Shown here piece after piece: positions 1 to 8,253 of a stretch of 64,000 nt of DNA. The notes under the pieces are model-generated. The model had not been told where the DNA came from, ran no database searches, and saw only the letters and a list, made by a program, of their open reading frames with translations. The stretch spans positions 558,001 through 622,000 of the forward strand of contig CAVSZE010000012.1 of the NCBI GenBank assembly GCA_963732375.1, given 5' to 3'. Source of the DNA: RPQJ01 sp963732375 (GTDB taxonomy: Bacteria; Pseudomonadota; Gammaproteobacteria; Steroidobacterales; Steroidobacteraceae). The position numbers and the translations under genes were made by a program. Every line of letters starts with the position of its first letter. Position 1 is the stretch's first letter.

Positions 1-135
1 GGCGCGCTTCTCGCCGTAGCCCGCGAACGCGAACGTGGACGTCAGGTGGATCGGCGGCACTACGGCCCCGAACTGGGTATCGGTTTCCAGCGCCGCGCGC
101 ACCGTTCGGGTCTTCTGCGTCGTTTGTTTGCTCAT
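1..135 (-). CDS. metB: cystathionine gamma-synthase, N-terminal part (runs off the left edge)
   Basis: Only the first 45 codons are present. They read as the start of a Cys/Met-metabolism PLP enzyme, with GAVVPPIHLTSTFAF, the N-terminal signature of cystathionine gamma-synthase-type proteins. These proteins join O-succinyl- or O-acetylhomoserine with cysteine or sulfide. The ATG lies 2 bases after the metX stop, so the gene should be co-transcribed and probably translationally coupled with metX, under the same riboswitch. The PLP lysine and the rest of the fold are outside the window, so MetB cannot be separated from MetZ or MetC relatives by sequence here. The MetX-MetB order favours the transsulfuration route. 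Confidence 0.8.
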   Translation of the reverse strand, partial: MSKQTTQKTRTVRAALETDTQFGAVVPPIHLTSTFAFAGYGEKRA

Positions 136-137
136 GT

Positions 138-1184
138 TCAGTCCAGTGCTTGCGCGAAAACGTCGCGAAGCACGTCAGTCTCCTTCAGGAATGCGTCGTG
201 GCCATAAAGCGAACTGATCTCGACCAGCCGGCAGTTGCCCGCCAGCCGGTCGCGCAGTTCGCGCATGTCGGAAAGTGGCACCAGCTGGTCCTCCACCACT
301 GCGACCATCGTCACGGGAACGTGGATCGCCGCGGGATCTACGCGGTGCAGGTCGATCGACTCGGACAGGCAGACGAAGGCCTCCGGCCGGTACTGCGCCG
401 CGTAAGCCTCACCGCGCGCGAAGAGGTATGACTCCACCGGAAACCGGAAGCCTTCGCTCGTCTGCTCGGCAGGACCGGAGAAGCGCTCGTCGAATTCACG
501 CGCCGAACGATAGGTCGCCATCGCGAGCGCGCGCGCGAATGCCAGGCCGCGCGGCCCCTCGCCGTGGCCGAGCGCATAGCGAACGAACGCGCGCTGGACG
601 CTGCGCCATGCCGTCGACATCGGGTGGGTACGGTGCGCGGCGCTGATCACGACCGCGTGCCGCAGTCGCCCGGGGTGCCGCTCGGCGAGCGCCAGCGCAA
701 CCATTCCGCCGTAGGAGGCTCCGACGCAACCATGCAGTTGCTCGATGCCGAGATGGCCCATCAGGCCCACGATCATGGCAGCCTGGTCATAGGCGCTTAC
801 GGTCGGAAACGTCTCCCCTGCCCGAGGGCCGGTGGTCGAATGACTGCCGCCAAGGAAGTCGATGCCCAGCACGCGATATCGGTCGGTATCCAGCGCCCTG
901 CCCGGCCCGATGCTCTCCTCCCACCAGCCGCCATCCTCACCCGGCAGGCCGAACACGTGCCGCCCTGCCGAGATTCCGCCGAGCACAGTGACCACCGGGG
1001 CCCCGGATCGTCCAACCAGGCGGTACGCGACGTCGACTGCCCCAAGACTACCGCCGAAATGAAGCGAAAACGCGCCGGCGAGCCGCTGCACGCGGGTCGC
1101 GCACTCGTACCCGGCGGGCATGTTCCCGGCGGCGGATGGCGAATCGGTTCTGGCACTCGGCGGCATGTCGCGGACACACTCCAT
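138..1184 (-). CDS. metX: homoserine O-acyltransferase (MetX type)
   Basis: A 348-residue alpha/beta hydrolase that activates homoserine, the first committed step of methionine synthesis. The nucleophile serine sits in GASYGGM, the acid is probably the Asp in VVEDQLVPLSD, and the histidine is in GHDAF, so the catalytic triad looks complete. The protein is a little shorter than classical MetX (about 380 residues) and resembles the xanthomonad form that uses succinyl-CoA; acyl-donor choice cannot be read with certainty. The start at 1184 has a purine-rich GAGAG 7 bases upstream, inside a hairpin of the riboswitch expression platform. An in-frame ATG at 1166 is an alternative. metB follows after 2 bases. 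Confidence 0.88.
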   Translation of the reverse strand: MECVRDMPPSARTDSPSAAGNMPAGYECATRVQRLAGAFSLHFGGSLGAVDVAYRLVGRSGAPVVTVLGGISAGRHVFGLPGEDGGWWEESIGPGRALDTDRYRVLGIDFLGGSHSTTGPRAGETFPTVSAYDQAAMIVGLMGHLGIEQLHGCVGASYGGMVALALAERHPGRLRHAVVISAAHRTHPMSTAWRSVQRAFVRYALGHGEGPRGLAFARALAMATYRSAREFDERFSGPAEQTSEGFRFPVESYLFARGEAYAAQYRPEAFVCLSESIDLHRVDPAAIHVPVTMVAVVEDQLVPLSDMRELRDRLAGNCRLVEISSLYGHDAFLKETDVLRDVFAQALD

Positions 1185-1185
1185 A

Positions 1186-1207
1186 GGACGACTCTCGATG
1201 AGTCCCC
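1186..1207 (-). promoter_or_regulatory. probable expression-platform hairpin sequestering the metX ribosome-binding site
   Basis: GACTC (1204-1200) pairs with GAGTC (1194-1190) across a five-base loop, extended by GGG/UCC with one bulged G. The hairpin contains the GAGAG (1196-1192) that is the best Shine-Dalgarno for the ATG at 1184. ACUCAUC at 1203-1197 is complementary to GAUGAGU at 1297-1291, which is the 3' strand of the riboswitch P1 stem. The two structures are therefore mutually exclusive. This is read by eye and no folding was run. Confidence 0.5.
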
Positions 1208-1291
1208 TGAAAAGCTTTCGAGTCTCGCGTGGAGCACGATGGTCGCCACAACCGGCACGCCCCGGTGTGAACCAGGACAGCCGCTTGGCAA

Positions 1292-1401
1292 CTCATCTGT
1301 CGGTGGACCGTGTCCCCGTGGAGTTGGCACCTTTTCGGGCAATTGCGACCCGACGGTTGCCCCGGCTTCAAAGGGCCATTCCCTCAGCCGGTCTCGATGA
1401 G
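1292..1401 (-). promoter_or_regulatory. SAM-I (S-box) riboswitch upstream of metX-metB
   Basis: The minus strand carries the S-box core in order: GAGACCGG, GAGGGA, GGCCC, UGA, then GGCAACC. It is closed by a perfect P1 stem, CUCAUC (1401-1396) with GAUGAG (1297-1292). The 110-nt length fits the class. S-box RNAs bind S-adenosylmethionine and normally turn off methionine genes when SAM is high. The position about 108 bases upstream of metX fits that role. No oligo-U terminator follows, so control is more likely at translation initiation. Confidence 0.92.
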
Positions 1402-1448
1402 CGCGCGAAGTGTAGGTGGCGCCGGCTCGGAGCGTCAAGACAAGGGAC

Positions 1449-1477
1449 TTGCCCCGACCTGGACGATGTATTAGTGT
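1449..1477 (+). promoter_or_regulatory. candidate promoter of the yerC-his operon with an imperfect palindrome
   Basis: TTGCCC at 1449-1454 is followed after 17 bases by TAGTGT at 1472-1477, a moderate sigma-70 match. An imperfect inverted repeat, TGTATTA (1467-1473) and TTATTACA (1487-1494), straddles the expected start site. It could be the operator for the TrpR-like protein encoded immediately downstream. This is inference from spacing only. Confidence 0.35.
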
Positions 1478-1506
1478 AGTATCTCGTTATTACATTGGAT
1501 CACTCC

Positions 1507-1815
1507 ATGAAGACCCACCGTGGCATCTCCCAGCGCCAGGAAGCGGCAGCCGAACGCTCGCTGTACCAGGCCGTGCTGACGCTCCGCACCACTGAGGAGT
1601 GCCGCGACTTCTTCCGCGACCTGTGCACCCCGGCCGAACTCCAGGCCCTCACCGACCGCTGGAACGTAGTCGGCCTGCTGCAACAGGGCATTCCCTATCG
1701 GGAGATTCACCGCGTGAGCGGCGTGAGCGTCACGACGATCGGGCGGGTCGCGCGCTACCTGGGCGACGGCAATGGCGGGTACGCGCTCGCCGCCCGACGG
1801 TTGTCGGAGCGCTGA
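1507..1815 (+). CDS. YerC/TrpR-family transcriptional regulator heading the his operon
   Basis: A 102-residue protein of the Trp-repressor-like YerC/YecD family. The all-helical core begins at AAERSLYQAVLTL, and a C-terminal helix-turn-helix (about residues 65-90) contains IPYREIHRVSGVSVTTIGRV. The ATG at 1507 is preferred because it starts at the usual family N-terminus; a TTG at 1495 would add four residues. The stop is one base before the hisG GTG, so it is the first gene of the his operon. It probably regulates that operon. The ligand is unknown, and family members in his operons are thought to respond to histidine rather than tryptophan. Confidence 0.85.
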   Translation: MKTHRGISQRQEAAAERSLYQAVLTLRTTEECRDFFRDLCTPAELQALTDRWNVVGLLQQGIPYREIHRVSGVSVTTIGRVARYLGDGNGGYALAARRLSER

Positions 1816-1816
1816 C

Positions 1817-2716
1817 GTGGAACGCAGCCAGCGCCTGCGCATCGCGATCCAGAAATCCGGGCGCCTGACCGAGAACTCGCTGGACCTTCTGGAGCGTTGC
1901 GGCCTCAAGTACAGCCGCGGCAAGGACCAGCTGATGTGCTACGGGGAGAACATGCCGCTCGACGTGCTGTTCGTCCGCGATGACGACATTCCCGACCTCG
2001 TCCAGGAAGACGTCTGCGACCTCGGTATCGTCGGGATCAACGTCATCGACGAGAAGCGACTCGCGATGTCGGCCCGCGGAACCGAGCCTCGGTTCGAACT
2101 CGTCCAGCGCATGGACTTCGGGCGCTGCCGGCTGTCCATTGCGGTGCCGGACGACTTTCCGTACGAGGGCCTGCAGAGCATTGCCGGCCGGCGCATCGCC
2201 ACCACCTATCCCAACACGCTCGCGCGCTTCCTGCGCGAGAATTCGCTCGAGGCCGAGATCGTGACACTGTCCGGCGCAGTCGAGATCGCCCCGCGCCTCG
2301 GCCGGGCCGACCTCATCTGCGACCTGGTGTCGAGCGGGTCCACGCTCTCGGCCAATCACTTGAGTGAAGTCACGACGGTGCTCGAAAGCGAAGCGGCACT
2401 GATCCGCACGCCGGTGCCGCTGTCCGACGAAAAAAGCGACTGGGTTCGCCGGCTGTTGCTGCGCATCGACGGCGTGCAGCAGGTTCGCGAGAGCAAGTAC
2501 ATCATGCTGCACGCGCCCAGGAGCGCTCTCGCGGAGATAAAGAAGCTGCTGCCGGGCAGCGAATCCCCGACTGTCATCCCGCTCGAAGGGCCGGGTAACA
2601 AGGTTGCCATCCACGCCGTGTGCCGCGAGAACGTATTCTGGGAAACCCTCGAGAGCCTCAAGGCGGCAGGAGCCAGCGCCGTGCTGGTGCTGCCGGTGGA
2701 GAAGATGCTGGCATGA
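1817..2716 (+). CDS. hisG: ATP phosphoribosyltransferase, long form
   Basis: Catalyses the first step of histidine synthesis, condensing ATP and PRPP, and is the feedback-inhibited enzyme of the pathway. The 299-residue length and the C-terminal ACT-like regulatory region, ending FWETLESLKAAGASAVLVL, mark the long hexameric form that does not need HisZ. Diagnostic segments are RIAIQKSGRL at the N-terminus, VRDDDIP, and DLICDLVSSGSTL. The GTG at 1817 gives the canonical start; upstream in-frame codons overlap yerC and are not family-like. It overlaps hisD by 4 bases (ATGA). Confidence 0.97.
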   Translation: MERSQRLRIAIQKSGRLTENSLDLLERCGLKYSRGKDQLMCYGENMPLDVLFVRDDDIPDLVQEDVCDLGIVGINVIDEKRLAMSARGTEPRFELVQRMDFGRCRLSIAVPDDFPYEGLQSIAGRRIATTYPNTLARFLRENSLEAEIVTLSGAVEIAPRLGRADLICDLVSSGSTLSANHLSEVTTVLESEAALIRTPVPLSDEKSDWVRRLLLRIDGVQQVRESKYIMLHAPRSALAEIKKLLPGSESPTVIPLEGPGNKVAIHAVCRENVFWETLESLKAAGASAVLVLPVEKMLA

Positions 2717-4038
2717 GCACGACCCTGACGGCGATTGACTGGTCTGCACTCGGCGACGAAGAGCGTCGGGAGATCCTGCGTCGTCCGGCGCAGCGTGACG
2801 CGGGCACGCTGCTCGCAAGCGCCGCCTTGATCGTGGACCAGGTGCGAAGTCGTGGCGATGCCGCGCTGCGCGAGTACACGGCTCGGTTCGACGGAGTCAA
2901 GCTCGAGTCGCTGGCGGTGACCGCCGCCGAGTTCGACGAAGCCGCGGCCGAGATCACCCGGGAGCAGCTCACCGCGCTGCGCCGTGCGATCGAGACCGTA
3001 ACCCGATTTCACGAGACACAGTCGCTGGAACCGGTGCGGGTACATACCGCTCCCGGCGTAACGTGCGAGCGCGTGTTCGTGCCAATCGACGCCGTCGGCC
3101 TCTACGTGCCGGCCGGCACCGCGCCGCTGCCCTCCACCGCCATCATGCTCGCGGTACCTGCGCGCCTGGCACGGTGCCCGATGCGCGTGCTGTGCACGCC
3201 GCCGCGGCCGGATGGTCGCGCGGACTCCGCGGTGCTGGTGGCGGCACGGTTGTGCGGGATTGAAACCGTGTTCAAGGTCGGCGGCGCACAGGCAATCGCC
3301 GCGATGGCCTACGGCACAGAGAGCGTGCCGAAGGTTGCCAAGGTATTCGGACCCGGAAATTCGTGGGTCACGGCTGCCAAGCAGCTGGTGGCTGCCGACG
3401 CGGACGGTGCCGCACTGGACATGCCGGCGGGACCGTCCGAGGTGCTGGTCATCGCGGACGACGCGGCGACCGCGGAGTTTGTCGCGGCCGACCTGCTCGC
3501 CCAGGCAGAGCACAGCGAGGATGCGCAGGTCGTGCTGGTCACGACCACCCGCTCATTCGCCGAACAGTGCATCGCCGAGGTCGCGCGCCAGCTTGCTGTG
3601 CTGCCCCGGCGCGAGATCGCGGCGCGTGCAATTGCCGGAAGCCGGGTCATCCTGGTTCCCGACCTCGACACCGCGCTCGAGGTGAGCAACCTGTATGCCC
3701 CCGAGCACCTGATCCTGCAGGTGCGATCACCGCGTCGCTGGCTCGAGCGAGTTCGCAATGCCGGTTCCGTATTCCTGGGCGCCTGGACGCCCGAGACCAT
3801 GGGCGACTACTGCAGCGGCACCAACCACGTCCTGCCCACCTACGGCCATGCCCGCGCCTACAGCGGACTCGGCGTGCTCGACTTCGTCCGTCGCATGACC
3901 GTCCAGGAAGTCACGCCCGAGGGCCTGGCGGACCTCGGGCTCACGGCCCGCGTGCTCGCGCGGCTCGAGGCACTCGAGGGCCACGCCAATGCGGTAACCG
4001 TGCGCCTCGACGCTCTCGCGGCCGGGACACCGCCATGA
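2713..4038 (+). CDS. hisD: histidinol dehydrogenase
   Basis: Zinc- and NAD-dependent four-electron oxidase converting L-histidinol to L-histidine, the last two steps of the pathway. The 441-residue protein is full length. It contains KVFGPGNSWVTAAKQ, the family signature MPAGPSEVLVIAD, AEHSEDAQ, and the catalytic Glu-His pair in YAPEHLILQ. Start and stop both overlap neighbours by 4 bases (hisG and hisC), indicating translational coupling. Confidence 0.97.
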   Translation: MSTTLTAIDWSALGDEERREILRRPAQRDAGTLLASAALIVDQVRSRGDAALREYTARFDGVKLESLAVTAAEFDEAAAEITREQLTALRRAIETVTRFHETQSLEPVRVHTAPGVTCERVFVPIDAVGLYVPAGTAPLPSTAIMLAVPARLARCPMRVLCTPPRPDGRADSAVLVAARLCGIETVFKVGGAQAIAAMAYGTESVPKVAKVFGPGNSWVTAAKQLVAADADGAALDMPAGPSEVLVIADDAATAEFVAADLLAQAEHSEDAQVVLVTTTRSFAEQCIAEVARQLAVLPRREIAARAIAGSRVILVPDLDTALEVSNLYAPEHLILQVRSPRRWLERVRNAGSVFLGAWTPETMGDYCSGTNHVLPTYGHARAYSGLGVLDFVRRMTVQEVTPEGLADLGLTARVLARLEALEGHANAVTVRLDALAAGTPP

Positions 4039-5090
4039 ACTCGGTGCTTGCGCTGGCCCGCCCCGACATCCTGGAGCTGCAGCCCTACCAGCACGCAGCG
4101 TGGGATCCCTCGCATGAGCGCATGCACGCCAACGAGATGCCGTGGCGTGCGCTCGGAGACAACACCGATGCCGGCCTGAATCGTTATCCGGAGCCACAAC
4201 CGCGGGCGCTGGTGGAGCGCATGGCGCGGCTGTACGAGGTGCCTGCGAGCCAGGTACTGGTCGGTCGCGGCAGCGACGAGGCAATCGACCTGCTGGTGCG
4301 CGCTTTCTGCCGCGCCGGTACCGACAGCGTCGTGACCTGCCCGCCAACTTTCGGCTTCTACAAGGTTGCCGCCCGGATTCAAGGGGCATCGGTGGTCGAG
4401 GTTTCATTGCGCCGCGAGGATTTCCGGCTGGACACGCGCGGCGTGATCGACGCCGGCAGCCGGGCGAAGATCGTATTCCTATGCTCCCCGAACAACCCGA
4501 CGGGCAGTCTCCTCGATGAGTCCGACATCATCGCGATCTGCCGTGCGCTTGCGGGCCGCGCAGTGGTCTGCCTGGACGAGGCCTATCTCGAGTTTTCCGG
4601 CCGTGCGAGCCTCGCGAGCAGGCTCGGGGAGATGACGAATCTCGTGGTCCTGCGCACGCTCTCGAAGGCCTATGCACTCGCAGGCGCCCGCTGCGGCGCG
4701 CTGGTCGCGAGCGAGGAGATCGTCGGGCTCCTCGGGCGCATCATTCCGCCCTACGCGATTCCGTCATCCACCGTCGAGGACGTATTGCGACTCACCGAGG
4801 CGCCTCAACAGGCAATAGCCGCGGAACGCATCCGCACTGTCCTCGCCGAGCGCGAGCGTATGCGATTGCGCCTGGCCGCGATGCCGTCGGTACTGCACGT
4901 ATTCCACTCGGACGCCAATTTCCTGCTGGTCCGCTGCAGGGATGCCCGCCGTACGCTGGAGGCCGGCAAGTCCGCAGGGCTGCTAGTACGGGATTTCAGC
5001 AACGCGCCGCAACTCGAGGGTTGCCTGCGCATTTCGGTCGGGACCCCCGAACAGAACGAGCGGCTGCTGGCCGCCGTGGAGCGCGCATGA
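4035..5090 (+). CDS. hisC: histidinol-phosphate aminotransferase
   Basis: Fold-type I PLP transaminase, 351 residues, making histidinol phosphate from imidazole acetol phosphate. Visible landmarks are NRYPEPQPRALVERMA, GRGSDEAIDLLVRAFC, the cofactor-contacting CSPNNPTGS, DEAYLEF, and the PLP lysine in LRTLSKAYALAGARCG. The ATG overlaps the hisD stop and the stop overlaps the hisB start, each by 4 bases. Position inside the his operon assigns the substrate among closely related aminotransferases. Confidence 0.96.
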   Translation: MNSVLALARPDILELQPYQHAAWDPSHERMHANEMPWRALGDNTDAGLNRYPEPQPRALVERMARLYEVPASQVLVGRGSDEAIDLLVRAFCRAGTDSVVTCPPTFGFYKVAARIQGASVVEVSLRREDFRLDTRGVIDAGSRAKIVFLCSPNNPTGSLLDESDIIAICRALAGRAVVCLDEAYLEFSGRASLASRLGEMTNLVVLRTLSKAYALAGARCGALVASEEIVGLLGRIIPPYAIPSSTVEDVLRLTEAPQQAIAAERIRTVLAERERMRLRLAAMPSVLHVFHSDANFLLVRCRDARRTLEAGKSAGLLVRDFSNAPQLEGCLRISVGTPEQNERLLAAVERA

Positions 5091-6157
5091 GCCTGGAACG
5101 CATCCTGTTCATCGATCGTGACGGCACACTGATCGAGGAACCGCACGACAAGCAGGTGGACAGCCTCGCCAAGCTGCGGCTCGCGCGCGGTGTCGTGCCG
5201 GCATTGCTCGACCTGGTACGAGCCGGCTACCGACTGGTCCTGGTGAGCAACCAGGACGGCCTCGGCACCTCGTCGTTCCCGGAGCCGAGCTTCCGCGAGC
5301 CGCAGGACTTCTTGCGTGACGTGTTCGCCTCACAGGGCATCGAGTTCGATGCCGAGTTCTTCTGCCCGCATTTCCCGGCCGACGACTGCGCATGTCGCAA
5401 GCCCAGGACCGGGCTGCTCACGGAGTTCATGGCCGGCCGAAGCATCGATGCTGCGCGAAGCTACGTGATTGGCGACCGGCAGACCGACCTGGACCTCGCG
5501 GCGAACCTGGGCGTCGGCGGCATCCGCATCCACGGCGACGGCGGCGTGACCTGGATGGAGATCGCCGACCGCCTGTGCCGGCCCGAACGTATCGCACGAG
5601 TCACGCGACGCACCAAGGAAACCGATATCACCGTGGCGGTCAACCTGGACCGCGAATCACCGGTTTCCATTTCAACTGGCATCGGCTTTTTCGACCACAT
5701 GCTCGAGCAGGTAGCTCGCCATGGCGCCTTTTCACTGCAACTCAGCTGCACCGGCGACCTCAACGTAGACGAGCACCACACGGTCGAGGACTGCGCGCTG
5801 GCGCTGGGCCAGGCGCTGCGTGAGGCCCTCGGTGAAAAACGTGGCATAGGGCGCTATGGCTTCGTGTTGCCGATGGACGAGGCCCTTGCCCAGGTCGCCA
5901 TCGACCTGTCCGGTCGTCCGTACGCCGTGTTCACGGGGCGGTTCGGCCGCGAAATCGTGGGCACGCTGCCCACGGAACTCGTGCCGCACTTCTTCCGCTC
6001 GCTGGCCGACAGCCTCGGCGCGGCGATTCATGTCGAAGTCCGCGGCGAGAACACGCACCACATGATCGAGGCCTGTTTCAAGGGCTTTGGTCGGGCACTG
6101 CGCCGCGCGGTGAGAGTGCGCGGCGACGAACTACCCAGCACAAAGGGCGTCCTGTGA
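5087..6157 (+). CDS. hisB: bifunctional histidinol-phosphatase / imidazoleglycerol-phosphate dehydratase
   Basis: A 356-residue fusion as in enteric bacteria. The N-terminal HAD-type phosphatase (about 1-165) carries DRDGTLIEEP and the zinc-loop region CPHFPADDCACRKP. The C-terminal dehydratase (about 170-356) carries ETDITVAVNLD, GFFDHMLEQVARHG and DEHHTVED, whose histidines bind the two manganese ions. It performs the sixth and eighth steps of histidine synthesis. A 10-base gap separates it from hisH, the largest gap in the run. Confidence 0.97.
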   Translation: MSLERILFIDRDGTLIEEPHDKQVDSLAKLRLARGVVPALLDLVRAGYRLVLVSNQDGLGTSSFPEPSFREPQDFLRDVFASQGIEFDAEFFCPHFPADDCACRKPRTGLLTEFMAGRSIDAARSYVIGDRQTDLDLAANLGVGGIRIHGDGGVTWMEIADRLCRPERIARVTRRTKETDITVAVNLDRESPVSISTGIGFFDHMLEQVARHGAFSLQLSCTGDLNVDEHHTVEDCALALGQALREALGEKRGIGRYGFVLPMDEALAQVAIDLSGRPYAVFTGRFGREIVGTLPTELVPHFFRSLADSLGAAIHVEVRGENTHHMIEACFKGFGRALRRAVRVRGDELPSTKGVL

Positions 6158-6167
6158 GCATTCGTTC

Positions 6168-6764
6168 GTGACTGCTGTCGCCATCGTCGACAACGGTGGA
6201 GCGAACATCGCATCGTTGCGCTACGCGCTCGAGCGACTGGGCGCCGACGCACAACTTACCTCCGATCCGGAAGCGTTGCGGACCGCACCGCGCGTGATCC
6301 TGCCGGGCGTCGGTGCCGCCGCCGTGGCCATGCAACGCCTCGAATCGCTTGGCCTGGTCGAGACGATCCGCAGCCTGCAACAGCCCATGCTCGGCATCTG
6401 CCTCGGCATGCAGCTGCTGTTCGACGCCAGCGGCGAAGGCGACACGCGCTGTCTCGGACTATTGCCCGGCCGCGTGGAGCGCTTCGCCGATCGCGACGCT
6501 TATCCCGTGCCGCACATGGGTTGGAACCAGCTGGAGTTTGCCTCGCCCGATCCTCTGCTCAACGGCATCGCGCGGGGTGACCATGTCTATTTCGTACACG
6601 GCTACGCGGTGCCTGTCGGTCCCTGGACCGTCGCCACCGCTGACTACGGCGGATCCTTCTCCGCAGTCGTGCGCCTGAGGAACTTCGTCGGCATGCAGTT
6701 CCATCCGGAGCGTTCCGGCACGACGGGCGCGCGCCTGCTCGCGAATTTCCTGGAGCTCGGTTGA
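6168..6764 (+). CDS. hisH: imidazole glycerol phosphate synthase, glutaminase subunit
   Basis: Class I glutamine amidotransferase of 198 residues. It releases ammonia that is channelled into HisF. The catalytic cysteine is in GICLGMQLLF and the His/Glu pair is in MQFHPERSG. The start is GTG at 6168, giving MTAVAIVDNGGANIASL, the expected N-terminus. Its stop overlaps the hisA ATG by one base. Confidence 0.95.
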   Translation: MTAVAIVDNGGANIASLRYALERLGADAQLTSDPEALRTAPRVILPGVGAAAVAMQRLESLGLVETIRSLQQPMLGICLGMQLLFDASGEGDTRCLGLLPGRVERFADRDAYPVPHMGWNQLEFASPDPLLNGIARGDHVYFVHGYAVPVGPWTVATADYGGSFSAVVRLRNFVGMQFHPERSGTTGARLLANFLELG

Positions 6765-7504
6765 TGCAGCTGATCCCGGCAATCGACCTGCGCGGTGGCC
6801 GCGTGGTCAGGCTGCTGCAGGGCCGTTTCGACGCCGAGACCGTATATGCCGACGACCCGATGTCCGTCCTCGACACCTACGCGGGACTCGGGGCTCGGCT
6901 GGTTCACGTCGTGGACCTGGACGGGGCGCGCGCGGGCGCGCAAGGCAACGCGGCGGCAATCGCCGGGCTCGCCGCGTCCGGACGCGCAGCGCTGCAGGTC
7001 GGCGGCGGGGTCCGCGACCGCGCTACGGTCAAACGCCTGCTCGACGCCGGAGTTGCACGTGTGGTCGTCGGCAGCGCAGCGGTCTCGGAGCCTGCGGAAG
7101 TCGCGTCCTGGCTGCAGGACTTCGGTACCGACGGCATCGTGCTCGCGTTCGACGTGCGACTCGACGACGGTGGAGTTCCGCGACTGGCTACGCACGGCTG
7201 GGAGCGCCAGACGGCGCTGAGCCTGTGGGATGCCGTCGGTCGTTTCGAACCGCACGGGCTGCGGCACGTGCTCTGCACCGACGTGGCACGCGACGGCGCT
7301 CTGTCCGGGCCGAACCAGGCGCTGTACCAGGACGCGCTGCGCAGATTCCCGGCGGTACGCTGGCAGGCATCGGGAGGCATACGTGACGTCGGCGACCTGC
7401 GGGCGCTCGCGACCACCGGCGTCGCCGGGGCGGTGAGCGGCCGCGCGCTGCTGGAAGGCCGCATGCAGACAGAGGAGCTCGCGCCATTCTTGCGAAGCGA
7501 ATAA
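6764..7504 (+). CDS. hisA: ProFAR isomerase (HisA)
   Basis: A 246-residue (beta/alpha)8 barrel that catalyses the Amadori rearrangement of ProFAR to PRFAR. The general-base Asp is in IPAIDLRGG and the acid Asp is in CTDVARDGALSG. Phosphate-binding loops GGGVRD and ASGGIRD are present. The ATG at 6764 is the canonical start. The last 19 bases overlap the proposed start region of hisF, and GAGGAG inside the hisA coding region serves as its ribosome-binding site. Confidence 0.95.
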   Translation: MQLIPAIDLRGGRVVRLLQGRFDAETVYADDPMSVLDTYAGLGARLVHVVDLDGARAGAQGNAAAIAGLAASGRAALQVGGGVRDRATVKRLLDAGVARVVVGSAAVSEPAEVASWLQDFGTDGIVLAFDVRLDDGGVPRLATHGWERQTALSLWDAVGRFEPHGLRHVLCTDVARDGALSGPNQALYQDALRRFPAVRWQASGGIRDVGDLRALATTGVAGAVSGRALLEGRMQTEELAPFLRSE

Positions 7505-8253
7505 TTCCCTGTCTCGACGTGCGTGACGGCCAGGTCGTCAAGGGCGTGCGATTCAGCGATCACCGCACCGTCGGCGACATCATCGACCTGGCGACTCGAT
7601 ATCGCGTCGAGAGCGCGGACGAACTGGTGTTCTACGACATCACCGCGAGTCCAGAGGGCCGGTCCGTGGACCGGGACTGGGTATCGCGGGTCGCGCGCGT
7701 GCTCGACATCCCGTTCTGCGTCGCTGGCGGCATCCGCAGCGTGCAGGACGCCGAGGCGGTGCTGAACGCCGGCGCCGAGAAGATCTCGGTGAACTCCCCC
7801 GCCCTCGCCGATCCGGCGCTGATCGACCGCCTGGCCCGGCGCTTCGGTTCGCAGTGCGTCGTGGTCGGTGTCGACAGCCAGACCGTGGGCAGTGATTACC
7901 TCGTCTACCAGTACACCGGCGACCCGCAGCGGTCGAGCAGCACGGCGCGCCGCACGCTGGACTGGGTCCGGGAAGCGCAGGATCGCGGCGCTGGAGAGAT
8001 CGTGCTGAACTGCATGGCAAGCGACGGGGTCCGCGAGGGCTACGACATCGAGCAGTTGTTGCTGGTCAGGGATGCCTGCCACGTGCCGCTGATCGCCTCG
8101 GGCGGCGCCGGGTCACCCGGGCACTTCGTCGACGTATTCCTGCGCGCGCGGGTCGATGGCGCACTGGCCGCCAGCGTGTTCCACTCGGGCGAGGTCGCCA
8201 TCCCCGACCTCAAGCGACACCTGGCTGCATCGAACGTGGAGGTACGACCGTGA
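7486..8253 (+). CDS. hisF: imidazole glycerol phosphate synthase, cyclase subunit, with an apparent AUU start codon
   Basis: (beta/alpha)8 barrel that forms the imidazole ring with ammonia from HisH. No ATG, GTG or TTG exists where the conserved N-terminus LAKRIIPCLDVRDG begins. The codon in that place is ATT at 7486, preceded by GAGGAG with an 8-base spacer, so AUU is the likely initiator and the protein is 255 residues. The first conventional in-frame start, GTG at 7519, would delete catalytic Asp11 and the first beta strand. The second catalytic Asp is in VVVGVDSQ. The gene overlaps hisA by 19 bases and hisIE by 4. Confidence 0.93.
   Translation: MLAKRIIPCLDVRDGQVVKGVRFSDHRTVGDIIDLATRYRVESADELVFYDITASPEGRSVDRDWVSRVARVLDIPFCVAGGIRSVQDAEAVLNAGAEKISVNSPALADPALIDRLARRFGSQCVVVGVDSQTVGSDYLVYQYTGDPQRSSSTARRTLDWVREAQDRGAGEIVLNCMASDGVREGYDIEQLLLVRDACHVPLIASGGAGSPGHFVDVFLRARVDGALAASVFHSGEVAIPDLKRHLAASNVEVRP

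Noticed and set aside
7519..8253. hisF starting at GTG 7519
   Set aside because: It would remove the first beta strand and catalytic Asp11, and has no suitably spaced ribosome-binding site.
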